64,000 nucleotides of DNA from Porphyra umbilicalis (taxonomy: Eukaryota; Rhodophyta; Bangiophyceae; Bangiales; Bangiaceae). The stretch spans positions 1 through 64,000 of the forward strand of contig KV918971.1 of NCBI GenBank assembly GCA_002049455.2, read 5' to 3'. The notes under the pieces were generated by a model. That model ran no database searches, had not been told where the DNA came from, and saw nothing but the letters and a program-made list of their open reading frames with translations. Shown in pieces: positions 1-11,379 of the stretch. Position numbers and translations under genes: made by a program. Every line of letters begins with the position of its first letter. Within the stretch, counting starts at the first letter, position 1.

Positions 1-2628
1 TGTGCGCTCAACCCATCGATCACTGCCCTTTTTTTTCGAGCCTACGAGTGCAACTGGCACCAAAAGAAGCGTCTTCCCTAGAGCTTCCTGCAGGTAAGTT
101 TATCCCCTGTTCGGCAATATATCGAGGCAACGGCGTTCGTGGGGAGAAAAAGTAATGGGCAAACAAGCTGGAATCGACGATTCTGGTGATCCACTTTGGG
201 CGTCGTTGATCCAGAATCGCGTCAGGGACAATATGTGCTACAGTCGTTATGCGTGTTCATGGCAGGGGTGCGCCACAAAAGTAGCACCCTCTTTCAGTCC
301 GAGATCGCGAGAGATCGCGGTCCTGAGACTCTAGAGGGGCCATTCACTTGTAGAGCATGCTCTCCAAGTGAATGGCACATAAGCGAATAACGACTGTGTT
401 TACTAGGCTACAAGATGCCACGTGCGTGCCCTGCCGGCCAATGACGCTGTTCATGCTATTTCTGCACGGACAGCTCCGGTACTTGATCAAAAAGGTGGAC
501 TACATTGTCAATAGCGATAGCCAGGCATTGCTGTGGTCCGACAAAGCTATTTCCCCCTCAATGACGATTGGAAGGCACATCCGTCTAAATCTTTCGCAAC
601 CTTCCAGAATCATGCAGGCCGTACAGCAGTTCCAGCAGACACGAAAGCCACGTTAGAGCAACAAGTGCACGACGTGAGCTTTTTTTCGTGGCTCGAACTT
701 GAAGACACTGTGTTTCGGAGATCACACGCGACCGGGAGCTGCGCAAGCGCCCCAACATCGACGGGGTGCACGTCCATATCCAGTCTGGCGTGTGTAGTGA
801 AGCAGCCTTTACACGGTGTCTGTGCGAGCTCAGCGGGCCTCAGGACGATTTGCGTTGACGCGGGTGGTTGACTTCTGAATCATGCCTTGAACAGGCGGTG
901 ACCCAAAGGCCCCCTCGTGCCCCAGATGCAGCATCCGCCCTGTCCACGGCGGGCCTGATACAGGAACATCAGGCGAGGCGCACTTTAGGCACAAAGCGCG
1001 ACTTCTATGAGGAAGAACGCTGTGAACATCTGAAAACTTGTGCTTGGACACCTGTCTGACGTCTGTCAACGCTCGAACGCTCGCCATAAGCCATGATGCG
1101 GGACCAGCGATAGGACGAGCCGATTGGTTGATGAGGAAAGTATCAGACAGGGCTGAAAACATCTGCACTCCCGAGGGCGGGCCGGCCATTGAGCAAGTGG
1201 GAAATCCGTAAGGCCGCTGGGGTTGAAGATCGCCCGCATGAGCACAAAATGCACCTGTGATGCCAAAGAGAACAGATGGAGGCGCCATGGACCCCCTCTC
1301 GGCCCCGCAGCTGGAGTGAGAGACAGGAAAAGGTGCCACGGTCTGTGACCGACGGCGTTAAAGTGGGGCGTCCGGTTGGTGTCTGGGTCCTGCCAACAGC
1401 TCACGTCCGAATCCCGTCTGGCAAGTGTCGCCTTCTCGCACTCCTTATGGGTCTGCTGTCGCGCACCTAGCCAATTTCGTGGGCACTCAGTAGGGCATTT
1501 AGCTAATTGATTGGGAATCTCCCCGCGCCTCCCGGGTGGCGGACGCTGAAATGGACCACGGCCACACTTGGTGCGGCTTCGAACAGAGGTCTGTTCGCTT
1601 CTCGCCTGCTGGCAACAGCGCAGGTGCAGTCAGACACCGGCCCGTGAGCAATACGTGCGTTCGTCCATTTCGACGAGGATCACACCAGACGCTGTGTGTT
1701 GCGCAGGATGCCAATTACTCTGGTTCTCGATGACTGGCGCGTTCCGTTGGCCGATGTCGCCCACCCATGTGCTGAGAGCGGGGGGCCTTGAGGTGCACGA
1801 TCAGAAATTTGCATGGAAATCCCCCAAAGGCAGACAGAGGCGTAGCTACCCCCAGAACTAGCAGGGTGGACCCACCAACGCTTCAGCACCATTTGAGTGG
1901 GCGAGTGCTTGTGGAGCTCCGCTGAGGTTGGCCGTGGGCGGCGGTGGGCAGCTTGACCCGGCGCCTGCCCTAGTGGGAGCTCGGCTGTGTGGCTAGAAGA
2001 GAAGGTGGCACCACAAACGTGTCCACCGCTCAATATCCTAGCTTCTCTCCTGCCCAGCATTCACGCCACCACCCACTAACCAAGAGGCAAAGTGAGTCGG
2101 TTGGACAAGGCTGATGTGCCCGTTGGCCGACGGTGTCTGTCTGTGTGAGTGGTCCTGCAGACTGCCACGCCGATCGGGTAGCAGCGGCGGGCACTTACAA
2201 GTTGCGCACACGAAATAGGACGGCCTCTGTCCCGTAGGCGGCTGGGAGGTGGGGTTCGCTGGCATTGCTTTGCGTGACTGGTTCTAATGTCCGCCAACGG
2301 ACCATCCCGCTGGGTCGCGAATCTCCCATTCTGGTTGGCGTTTTGTGGCCGCTTGTTTTCTGGCACGGGCTATCTTGCGGCAGGGGTCTGATGTGTCATC
2401 TTTGGCAGCAATGCAGCTTCCAAAGCGAGAGTCTTCCCAGTACTCTGTGAACGACTCCGCTCGGTCCGGGCAAACAAGCGGCAGAGACGTGGTCCCTCGC
2501 TCAAAAAAGAGTTGGGGCTGTGATGCTTGTGAACTCGTCTCTTGCTGGCTGTACCCTCACCCCAAGGAGCCTTGTTGCTAGCCGCGCACTTTGCCCTGCC
2601 TTTACGTCTCCTCCTCCACCCCCCCGCC
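1..2628. other. gene-poor stretch with decayed coding-like scraps
   Basis: I recognise no intact gene here. Short open frames on both strands are below 170 codons and lack family motifs. The stretch around 372-880 (+) gives protein-like scraps in more than one frame, for example residues reading RDRELRKRPNIDGVH near 730-775, interrupted by stops. It could be a decayed transposon or gene, but nothing identifies it. Base composition is more balanced than in the housekeeping block to the right. Confidence 0.3.
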
Positions 2629-4511
2629 ATGTTCTGCAACACCGCCTTGCTCGGCCCCCGTCGTATGGCGCCGTCGGAGATGAACGACGATGACGATGAG
2701 ATTGTTGTGGCCCTAAGCGTGCAGAGCATCCTTCTACATCGGCCGGCGGCTGTTTCCAGTCTCGTCCGACGGGCGAGGACGGGTGGCTCTCACCGTGGGC
2801 GACGCTGAAACAAGCTCCGCGACTTCCGCTCGGGAGTTCACAACATCATGCGCGACTACTTTGGCGTGCACGGGCTGCCGCCCATCTATGACGACGCGGA
2901 CACTGAGCGCCGGTTCCGCATGCCACGGGTGCTGTTCCAAAAGATCTACGACGATGCAAAGGACGAACCCTTCTTTCAGCAGCGTATCAACGCAACGGGA
3001 CAGCTGCAGGCACACCCTGTGCAAAAGATCGTCGGCGCGCTGCGGGTGCTCGCCTACGGTGAGGCAGCAGACCGTGCTGAAGAGTACGTTCGCATCTCGG
3101 GCTCCACCATTCAACAGGCCGTGGGCCATTTCACGCGCTTCATTGTGCAGCGCTATCAGTCGATCTATCTGCACAAGCCGGCGATTGATGAGTTGGGTGT
3201 CATCCTGGCGCGCAACGAGGAGCGGGGCCTGCCTGGCTGCATTGGGTCCCTCAACTGCTCTCATTTGCAGTGGGCAGCATGCCCCAAGGGGCACGCGGGA
3301 GCGTACCAAGACCGCCGCGGGACGCGCAGGATTGCGATGGAGACGATTTGTGACATGATCTTTACATTCATCACTTCTTTTTCGGTGCTCCCGGTTCCTT
3401 GAATGACTTGAATGTGTTGGATATTTCGCCTCTTTTTTCCGACGTGTGCGCGGGTGTCTGGCCTCCTGCTTGCCCATTCTCCATCAACGGACGGCCCCGC
3501 ACAATGCCCTACTACCACGTGGACGGAATCTACCCGAAGTACCCCTTCTTTGTGGCTCCCTACCCCATCCCTGTGACGTCCGTGGAACGGGCATTCAACC
3601 GTCTACAAGAAGCGGTGCGCAAAGATGTTGAGCGCTTGTACGCTGTGATGACCGCGCGCTTCCACGTGGCGCTTCGCCCTGCCCGGGCTTTCTACATGGC
3701 CAACATCGCGACCACCGCCCGTGCAGTGGCAATCATGCACACCATGATCACAGTCCTACAACGGGACGGCTACGTCTCGCGCCGGCGGTCGGCGTATTAC
3801 TCCCATCAAAATGATGACGCGCCTACCGATGGGGGTGGTTCTGTGGGTGTGGCACCGGCAGCTGTTTCGGGTAATGGAGGGGGCGCTGGCGGGGGTACCG
3901 GAGATGGCGACGGCGGGGGCGTCCAAGGCGACGGTGGCGGACGTGTCGGAGGGTTAAGCACGGACAGCGCGCCGCCGACCGCCGACGGGAGCGGAAGCGG
4001 ATGCGATGGGCGTGGTATGCCGCCCGTCGGCGGCAGCGGTGACGACTTGGATGGTGGGGGTGTGGGCAGGGCCCCACTCGCTGCTGGCGGAGACGGCGGA
4101 GGAGGTAGTGTGGGGGTGTCACCACCCGCGATGGGCGGCCGCGGCGGTGGAGCTGGTGCTGGCGGGGCGCCGCCCGCCGTCAGCAGGGGCGGGGGTGGAG
4201 CTGGTGCGCGTGGGGGTCCGCCGGCTGGCGGCGAGGACGGCGACGGTGGTGTGGATGTGGGGCCACTAGCCTCCACCGGTAGCGGTGGAGGTACTGGGGG
4301 CATCCTGGGTCCGGTGCCAAGCAGCACCTTTCCTAGCGTGTCCACCCTGGCGGACCCCTTTGCGGGCAGCTTTGGGCATATGCTGGTGGCATGGGGTCGT
4401 GCGACGGACGCAGTGGAATACCACTCTCTCCGCAGTGATCTGGCGGTCCATGTTTGGGAGGCACGGGAGGAGCTCCTGGCACCGTACGAAAAGATAAGCA
4501 TCACTTCGTGA
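2629..4511 (+). pseudogene. PIF/Harbinger-type transposase, broken
   Basis: The encoded protein matches the PIF/Harbinger (DDE_Tnp_4, HARBI1-like) transposases, which cut and paste DNA elements. From 2848 it reads YFGVHGLPPIYDDAD, then FFQQRINATGQLQAHP and LRVLAYGEAADRAEEYVRIS. After 3399 it continues with GAPGSLNDLNVLD, DGIYPKYPFFVAPYP, FNRLQEAVRKDVERLYAV and TARFHVALRPAR. The two halves lie in different frames; the join is near 3350, where a single missing base before the ATGATCTTTAC stretch would explain the shift. A TGA at 2806-2808 lies upstream of the conserved start, so the N-terminus is also uncertain. The first catalytic Asp expected in GSIDCxH is Asn (GSLNCSH), so even a frame-corrected copy would probably be inactive. 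About 160 residues of Gly/Ala-rich filler (3826-4310) precede a short conserved-looking tail ending in EKISITS. Terminal inverted repeats and target duplication were not found. Confidence 0.85.
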
Positions 4512-7500
4512 CCATTTCAATACCTTTGGAGCGATTTTATCGAGAACATCGAACTCCGGAACTCGACTGTGCCGGTCAAGATGTCCCAAACGAAATCTTC
4601 CCGCACACGAAAGTGTTTGACCTGCTGGTTCGGAGGCCGGCGAGTGGCCGGCAGCTCCCTTGACGCAGCTCATGCGTCCGCGAGTGCCGCCGCGCAAGGT
4701 GGCGTTATGGGAGGCGACTGCGAGAGGGGCGGTTACTGTGGGGACAGGTGTTGGAGTCTGCGGCGCATACAAGTGCGGCCGTGCCTTTCGCATCGGCTAC
4801 GGCCAACGCAAGTGCACAAGCGGGCGTCTCGCGTGCGGCCGCCATGGGCGATGGCCGCCTCCAATGCCACACCTTGGACCTGAGGCTCTATCGCATTTTT
4901 GGGGGCTGGCCGCCGTTGCTGACGCGGTGGCCGGCGAGTCAGGCTGTGTCAAGGCCCTCGGCCGTCGCGTCGCTGACTCTGTACGTCTGCTTTTGGCTCA
5001 GATACATCACGTGTCCGAGCAACATGTGCATGTTGGAGGCGCCATTCCATATCAGTACCTCCCCAACCCCCCCTCTCCACGCTAGCACCCCCCCTCCCCC
5101 GCTGCCACCCTCCCCGCCCCCGCGCTGAGCGCGTCCGACGACAGGCAGAATTAAGGCTTGATGGCTGCGGGCATCAACACCGCGGCCGCCGCCGCATCAA
5201 CGACGGCGTCTGGCCCACAATGCACTCGGTTCACATGAAAAATGTCAGGCGGTGCCGTAGCACTCGGCTGTAATCGGTGCGCCCCCGCACCAGTTGCCAT
5301 GGTCCTGCTCGCATCGCCGACGGGTGGCCTGCGCCTTGTCTCGGCGTCCTTCGGCTGCAGCGCGCTCCGCCGCCGGCCGCCGCCCACGACTGGCAATGGA
5401 CTGTGGCTTGGGCAGTTGTGGTGAACGGCGTTGACGCTGCCGTGACTGTCGTTTCACTGAATGGCGACATAAACCGCGCCGCCCCGGCGGTCCGCAGCGA
5501 CAAGTACCCCCCCGTCCATTTTCGTGGGCTGCAAGAGGCGGAAGGCGGCGGTCGTGCGCGGCGGCGCCACAAAACAGCGCAGCTGAGGGAGCGGGGGCGT
5601 CAGCACTGCCGCTGCCGGCCTCTTGCGGCGGCGGCGGCCGGCAGCGGCGCGACGGGGGGGCGCCGCGGCGGGGGCGTCTACGGCGGCGGGTGTGCTGACG
5701 GCCGACTGTGCTGCCGGTCGCCGTGGCGTCTCCAGAACATGGGCAGTCGCCGTGCTCTAGCCGCCGCTTCGCCCTACTTCCGCCGCGCAGCGCAGCGGCT
5801 GGTGATGCGATACGTCGCCGCGCTGCTGCCGCTCCGGATTCAACCGCGGGCCTGGGCTCTGCTGCGCGCTGCGGTGCGAAAGGTTGCCTCGTGTGCGGCA
5901 TGGCTTCCAACTCAAGAGCTTGGTTGCCTGAGACGCTGGCGTTGCATGAAGAGTGCGGTAGCGTGTTGGGGTGGAGCGGCGTGGGCGGCGCCACCGTGAC
6001 AACTGCTGTTGGCGGCGCTGCGAGCGCCCGCGCACAGACGACCATTTCGTCTGTACAAAAAAAAAAAAAAAAAAACCAATAGGAGTTGGGACTGAAGTCC
6101 CGATTTGATGCAACCCGATTTCACTGTCAAGCAACTTGAATTAAGCATTAAGACCAACTCCGGCGCTGCGATTAGAAAGGTGGTACCACGGTGTACAGAG
6201 CAACGGCTTTCTACCCCTTGACGCAAGCGTCACTGCACCACTTGCCGCAGCACGAGTTTTACGTCGTGGGCGATTCTGGGTTACGGAGCATAGCACACCA
6301 GTATAACGTGTCTCTCCTGACATACCTGTTCAGGCCACAGTAATTCTCAACCGAAGCAGACGCAACGTTTGAAACCGGGAGGATTGATAACCATTTATCG
6401 CAATCCCCTAATTCCGAACTCACGACCACTGTGTGGGGCATTCCCACTAGGCCAACCGCCTTTGATGTCACTCGGACGTACGTTGCAAGCTATCAATGCG
6501 AGATTCGGCATGAGAACGAGAGTTCGATTCGCATCGGCACACGTCGAGTACAGTCAACTCCGAAACCGCCAGCCGCTTTGGCTTCCCGCCGACGGCCATC
6601 AACACAACGGTTCTCTCCCTGACGCAAGCGGCAGCCACCGCCGCCGTCAGCTCTTGCGCCCCCCCCCTCCACCGTCGCAGTTGACGTTGCCGCCGCCGGC
6701 GCCTCGACTATAAGCACCACTACCTCCGTCAAGGGATTCTCCGGCAAAGCGTGACGTCCACGCCAATGGTTGAGCTATGTATCGTCGGGGCCAACAAGCA
6801 GCCCGGATGGCGCCGACTGGGCGAAGGGAGGAAGTCGCGGTGTACATTGGAAGGGGGGCGTGCTGTACCCGTAGCGCAGATTGCCCTGAGGGGGCGAGGG
6901 AAGAGTGCCACGTTGTGCGCTGGGGGGGGCGACGTGCTGTATCCGCAGCTGCATGCAGATCTTCCGCGCACGTGCAGTGAAGCACCTGTTCAGGCACGGC
7001 TAGGTGGATGGGAAAGTATGGCCAAGAGGCGCTGTAGAAGGTAGTAGCTCGGAGTGTGTGCCCCGCAGCAGCTCCTGACCACGCGCTTGTGTGCAATTCA
7101 TCCGCAGGGGGCTCCACGGACGTGCAGTAATATGAGCTGCACGGTATGGGCGCAGAGTGGGCCGACGGATGGGGTGCCCTCTGTCAGCGTATGATGCTAC
7201 GATTGTCTTTGGAAGGTAGGGAGCGGGGTGGGAGAAATATAAGAGAGGCTGTGGTCCCATGCATGATGGCGACTTCGGGGAAGGCTGCCAGGACCATCGG
7301 TCGAGTGCTATGGCCATCGTCTATCCAAGACACGCATGTACCCATCGTATACAAAAGGTGTGGCACAAGAGTACACCAGAGGGTTTAGTTTTCGAGAAGG
7401 ACCACCGCTGTCAGCCATATCATGCAGTCGTACTTCTAGGATACCGGCAGAGTGGTCGAATTCGGATCAGTTGCCGAGGACATGGCACTCAAGTCGGTTG

Positions 7501-8008
7501 AGCCAGGGACAGTGCGACTCCTCATTGCGGCAGTCGCGCGCGCTGCACCCGCTCGGCGTTTGGAAGCCCTGGTAACGATTGCCGGGCTCGATGTTGGGGG
7601 TGTGCGCAGGCCAGCAGGGCGCGTACTGCCTTCCGGCTTCGATTCATTGACGGCAGCACCAACCGCGAGCGCAGCAGCAACCCAGTCCACACCATGACCT
7701 ACTCCGCCCAGCCTGGTTACCGGGGCATGTGCGGCGGCCACGCGTCCGGGGCCGCCTTGGCTGCATCGTTGAGTGCATCGGCAGCGCAGGTACCGACAGC
7801 GGCACCGGCCGCTGGAGCGCTTCCGCAGTCCGCCGGGTTGTTTGCGACCAACGCGGGCGTCTCATAAACCGCTGACACGCGAGTGCCCTCGGTGACGTCC
7901 GCCACGTCTGCACCGTCGTCGACACCACCGCCATCGGCGGGGGCGCCGGCCCCACTCGGTGCACTCCCAGCAACCGCTTGCTCGACACCCACAGGGCCAT
8001 TTGCTCTA
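4512..8008. other. gene-poor stretch, GC-rich frames and a poly(A) tract
   Basis: No recognisable gene. Between 5150 and 6050 both strands have long GC-driven open frames of low-complexity Arg/Ala/Pro composition, without motifs. A run of 19 A (6057-6075) follows this GC-rich block and could be the 3' end of a retroposed sequence, but no target duplication was recognised. From 7436 to 8008 alanine-rich frames exist on both strands. They end where the repeat starting at 8009 begins. Confidence 0.3.
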
Positions 8009-8575
8009 AGAGCATTGCCAACAACTCAGGCTATCGCTATCGGCTATTCCATTCTAGAACCAAGTCCGCGTCCTTAGACAGCCACATGTACGTCAGCGGT
8101 TGGCTGCTGTGCTGTCATGAGCCAAAGTACCCGCAGGTTTCCGTACACCAGGCCTTGTCTGGGCCCGATCAACACGATATTTTCTGCCAGGACTTGATTC
8201 ACTGCAGCGGCAGATGACAACTGTGGTGAGCAGCCGTATCAACCATAACGAAGGCGCAGAGAACGCTCGTCGGCAGACGGACAAAGAAACATGTCAAAAT
8301 GTGCAGCGCTTGATGACGGCCACGCCTAGAAGGACGTCACTGTAGGACCATTGCCATGTACGACAGCTCTTGCGGGCGTTCCCACCATCTCTGCCCAGAA
8401 GAAACTGGCAGTCAATCTTGCAGACGTGGCGCACACGTTGCAGCCACGTGCTACTACTTGCTGTGAAACGTGTCGTTGATCCATCACATGGGCCAATCAG
8501 AGGCCCCCGTGAGATAGCCTCGGCTATCCTAAAAGCTATTCCGACTCGAAATAGAAAAGCAATGGCCGCACAGCT

Positions 8576-9174
8576 GTTGTGGAAAAATCAGCGACGTGAA
8601 GCGTAGTCACGAAAGCTGAAAACAGGAACGGGCGACGTAGCCGTCCGCCAAGCAACACCCCTACCAGGGGTGGTGCTTTTACGGATGCTACGTCTGATCA
8701 TCCGGGTCCGCCGTCCGCTAGATGGTGCCGGCGGCCCTTCTTATCTACCCTCGCGCGGCCACCCACACGGTCCCACCCCCCCTCGAGGCGTCCCCGAAGT
8801 GGGGGCAGAGGTCCGCAGACGGGTGCCCACGCAGGCCCCCACAGGGCGCACGCGTCAGCGCGCCCAGGGGCCCAAAACAAATCAAAGGCCCGCCGCTCTA
8901 ACAGCGGTTACGGCCCTCCGGCGCCGATACGTAGGCGCCGGGTCAAACATCACGATGAAAGCGGGTCCTACCAGTAAAGGTCGGCCCGTAAGAACACGTC
9001 GAAATCGCAACGTGGCGCCGCCCGATCCACCACCGGCGGCGCCCACCCAGCCAATCAGGTGCCGCGCGCGGTCCCACCACACCGCCGCGGCCGGTCATTG
9101 GCCACTGCCAAGGGCCCCCCATCACGCCGTGCGCGAGGTTGACACCAAGGCTGACAGTCGCGAATCTGTCGATT
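8576..9174. mobile_element. 599-bp nested insertion with 7-bp target duplication
   Basis: The sequence CACAGCT occurs immediately before (8569-8575) and immediately after (9175-9181) this block. The right copy of the host repeat, read in reverse complement, has a single CACAGCT followed directly by ATTCTTGGTCAGC, so it is the empty site. The insertion is GC-rich in its middle (8690-9125) and has a small hairpin ACCCCTaccAGGGGT near 8660. I see no clear terminal inverted repeat and no transposase, so the class is unknown. Confidence 0.6.
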
Positions 9175-9230
9175 CACAGCTATTCTTGGTCAGCGGAAGC
9201 CAGAATACAGTACAGTCATTATTCGGTTAT

Positions 9231-9884
9231 ATCCATCGCCATTTATTTACAGCTGCGGACAGTACTTAGGCTCCTCTGGCTCGACTTGCGATCGGCTGCC
9301 ACGAGGTCGTTTCAATACTACTGGGAAGAAAGAGAAGTACGAAAGAGAGCATTTACGGTGAACTCGGACAAGATAAAATCCAGTTTTACCTGCCTTCGCA
9401 GAACCTGATCACGCAAGATGGTGCCTCGTACCGACCCACCATGCCCCATCACTCTTCATCGTCCGCACCAGCCAAAACCACGTCAACCTTCACATCGATG
9501 GCCTCAACATTGGTCGCAGCCACCACCCAGCGACGCATTACCGGCGCATGGTCTTCACCGCGTACGCTCTCGAACTCGCACTGCAGCGCCGTGTTGGCCA
9601 TCATGGCTGCTAGAGAAGACACGTCCAAGTTTTTGTTGTCAGCCACAGGCTGAACGTCATCAGGCTGGCGTCTGAGCTCAGTGTTGGCCCTATTGGGCAG
9701 GCAGTCTGACTTCAGGCAAACCGGCGGGCAATCTGCGCGGGCCATATTGCGTTGCATTCCTGCAGGATGAGCTAGGGTTTGTGTAAGTTGATCTTACCTG
9801 AGAATAAGTTCAAAAGGTCGACCGTAAATGTGATTGCAGTCCACGTTCCCTGTTCTCTCGGCGCCTGTCGTGCGTTCTTCGGCC
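9231..9884. mobile_element. second nested insertion in left repeat, ends approximate
   Basis: The host repeat is broken here: CGGTTAT occurs at 9224-9230 and again at 9885-9891, and the right copy lacks the intervening block. The alignment around the junction is not clean, because about 15 bases of the right copy are also missing, so the ends are approximate. A frame of about 100 codons on the minus strand (9449-9757) lies inside it and looks protein-like, but I do not recognise it. Confidence 0.4.
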
Positions 9885-9943
9885 CGGTTATGGTGCTTTT
9901 CTAAAATTTGCAACCTTAGATGTTGTCAACGTTTGCCCAAACC

Positions 9944-10755
9944 TGATATGGCTGTGTCAGACCCCCGCACAGAGGCCAGAAAAGACATGTCTCGTTGCCA
10001 CTTTGACGGAACTCGAGGCTGTCCTGAGTGCAACAATGGTCGATCGAGACCGATTTGCAAAACATGAAGCCATCGGCCGAGTGGGGGCAACGCACGGCGA
10101 GCGCTGGTGGACCTGTACCGGGGTTCCAAGAGCCGCTCTGAAGTGGGGGTCAAACCCGCATGGACGATATTGAATTGACCCCCCAATTCTTACTGGCACC
10201 CCACGAGTGACCCCTCCAGAGCCGCACGCTCTTAGTGCGACATCTGGGAACGGAGAAACGCGATGCTCGGGCCGAAACGGGCATGCAAACCCGCGTGACT
10301 GACAGAGCTTGTTCGGCAGTTACCAAACGGAGTTCTCTCATCCAGAACTCGCACAGGGCACCTCATTGGCTAGCTGTCGTGTTGAGAAAGGAGCTAAGTC
10401 CCTTGGCCCACACACTGCCTTGTTGGCAGTCTCGAGAAGGTGACAAGTTTCACCATCTTCCTTCATGACGGACGACGCGCGTCGCCGTGTGCCTTGCCAC
10501 TCTGCAAAATCAGTCGTCGTCCGGTCGGCCCAAGAGATAAGCAGCGGCAGCAGAGGCGACTGCCCCCCGCCTTGAGCATTCATGCCATCATGCAATCCCC
10601 AGCCGCGGCACCACGACCGCTCAAGTGTGCAGATCGAGCTCGCTGCTGCACGGTGCCCTCTTGTACCCAGCAACGCGCGTCCCGTTCCAACTCCCCGCCC
10701 CCCCCCCCCCCCCTCGTCTGCCCCTGACGGAGTAAGCCGCCACTCCGATCCGCCT
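9944..10755. other. intergenic stretch before ePHD gene
   Basis: No gene is recognised. A C run at 10697-10712 lies just upstream of the next gene. This stretch probably contains its promoter and leader, but no confident promoter element is visible. Confidence 0.3.
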
Positions 10756-11319
10756 ATGGCTCTTCCGATGCGCCATCGGACGAACGTTTGCGGTCTTTGT
10801 CCGCTGGACAGCCGCACGGGCGGCATTCTTTCGTCACCCCTGATGGGACCATACATCATCTCCGGGGCAAGCAGGTGCAGCCCCGTGTGTGTTCACCGTA
10901 TTTGCGCTTTGTGGGCTCCGGAGGTGTATTGCGACCCGTCCACGTCCACGGCCGATGCGCTTCGCAACGTGGATCAGGCGTACCGACGCGGCAGATACCT
11001 GCGTTGCACTGCGTGCAATGCGACGGGTGCTACCATTGGCTGCCAGGTCGCATCATGTCCGAAGGTTCTTCACTTTTTATGTCTACAACGTGGACGGTGT
11101 GCCTTCGTCCAGGCACAGTACGCCGCCTGGTGCAACCGCCACGCCCACACGATGACCGACGCGGCGGACAAGGGCAACCTGTCTGCTGATGAACCGGTCC
11201 AGGAGAACAATGGGGAGGACGGGGAAGATGATGAGGATGGGGGGGATGAAGAGGATGGGGGGCATGGAGAGGATGGGGCGGAGGATGAGGAGGAAGTGCA
11301 TGACGACGCCTCCGACTAG
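10756..11319 (+). CDS. extended PHD (ePHD) zinc-finger protein with acidic tail
   Basis: This is a protein of about 187 residues built from one extended PHD finger (HC5HC2H type) and an acidic C-terminus. The metal ligands appear in the order expected for the family: CGLC near residue 12, VHRICALWAPEV, a CTAC pair, GCQVASC, LHFLC and WCNRH. In characterised proteins such modules bind histone tails or nucleosomes, so a chromatin role is an inference. The last 60 residues are mainly Asp, Glu and Gly in short repeats (EDGxDEEDGG). I chose the ATG at 10756 because the finger starts directly after it; an in-frame ATG at 10582 would add a Pro-rich stretch. Similar stand-alone fingers occur in host chromatin regulators and in some retroelements, so its origin in this repeat-rich region is open. 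No other domain is visible. Confidence 0.7.
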   Translation: MALPMRHRTNVCGLCPLDSRTGGILSSPLMGPYIISGASRCSPVCVHRICALWAPEVYCDPSTSTADALRNVDQAYRRGRYLRCTACNATGATIGCQVASCPKVLHFLCLQRGRCAFVQAQYAAWCNRHAHTMTDAADKGNLSADEPVQENNGEDGEDDEDGGDEEDGGHGEDGAEDEEEVHDDASD

Positions 11320-11373
11320 CTGTTTGGAGGACAGACGAAGGTAGACGGGAGGGACACGTCTGTTTCCGCACAC

Positions 11374-11379
11374 AATAAA
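11374..11379 (+). terminator. possible AATAAA polyadenylation signal
   Basis: AATAAA lies about 55 bases after the stop codon of the ePHD gene, a plausible position for a poly(A) signal. It is not known whether this organism relies on the canonical hexamer. Confidence 0.35.

Larger units (their letters stand above)
8009..9943 (+). mobile_element. inverted-pair repeat, left copy (carries two nested insertions)
   Basis: The stretch 8009-8528 is matched in reverse complement by 29464-29980 with only about four mismatches by eye (about 99% identity). The match resumes after interruptions: 8529-8575 and 9175-9230 match 28801-28705 and then 28401-28365, and 9891-9943 matches 28340-28292. The outer end starts AGAGCATTGCCAACAACT. 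The inner end, read inward, has TTGACAACATCT, so the two ends share an imperfect TTGnCAACAnCT inverted repeat, as in a DNA transposon of about 0.7 kb. No transposase is encoded. No target duplication was found outside the ends. Its interruptions (8576-9174 and about 9231-9884) are absent from the right copy and look like later insertions. Confidence 0.7.

Noticed and set aside
6520-6545. GTTCGATTC, resembling a tRNA T-loop
   Set aside because: The flanking bases do not form the T-stem and no acceptor or anticodon arm is present. I found no convincing tRNA or rRNA gene in the window.
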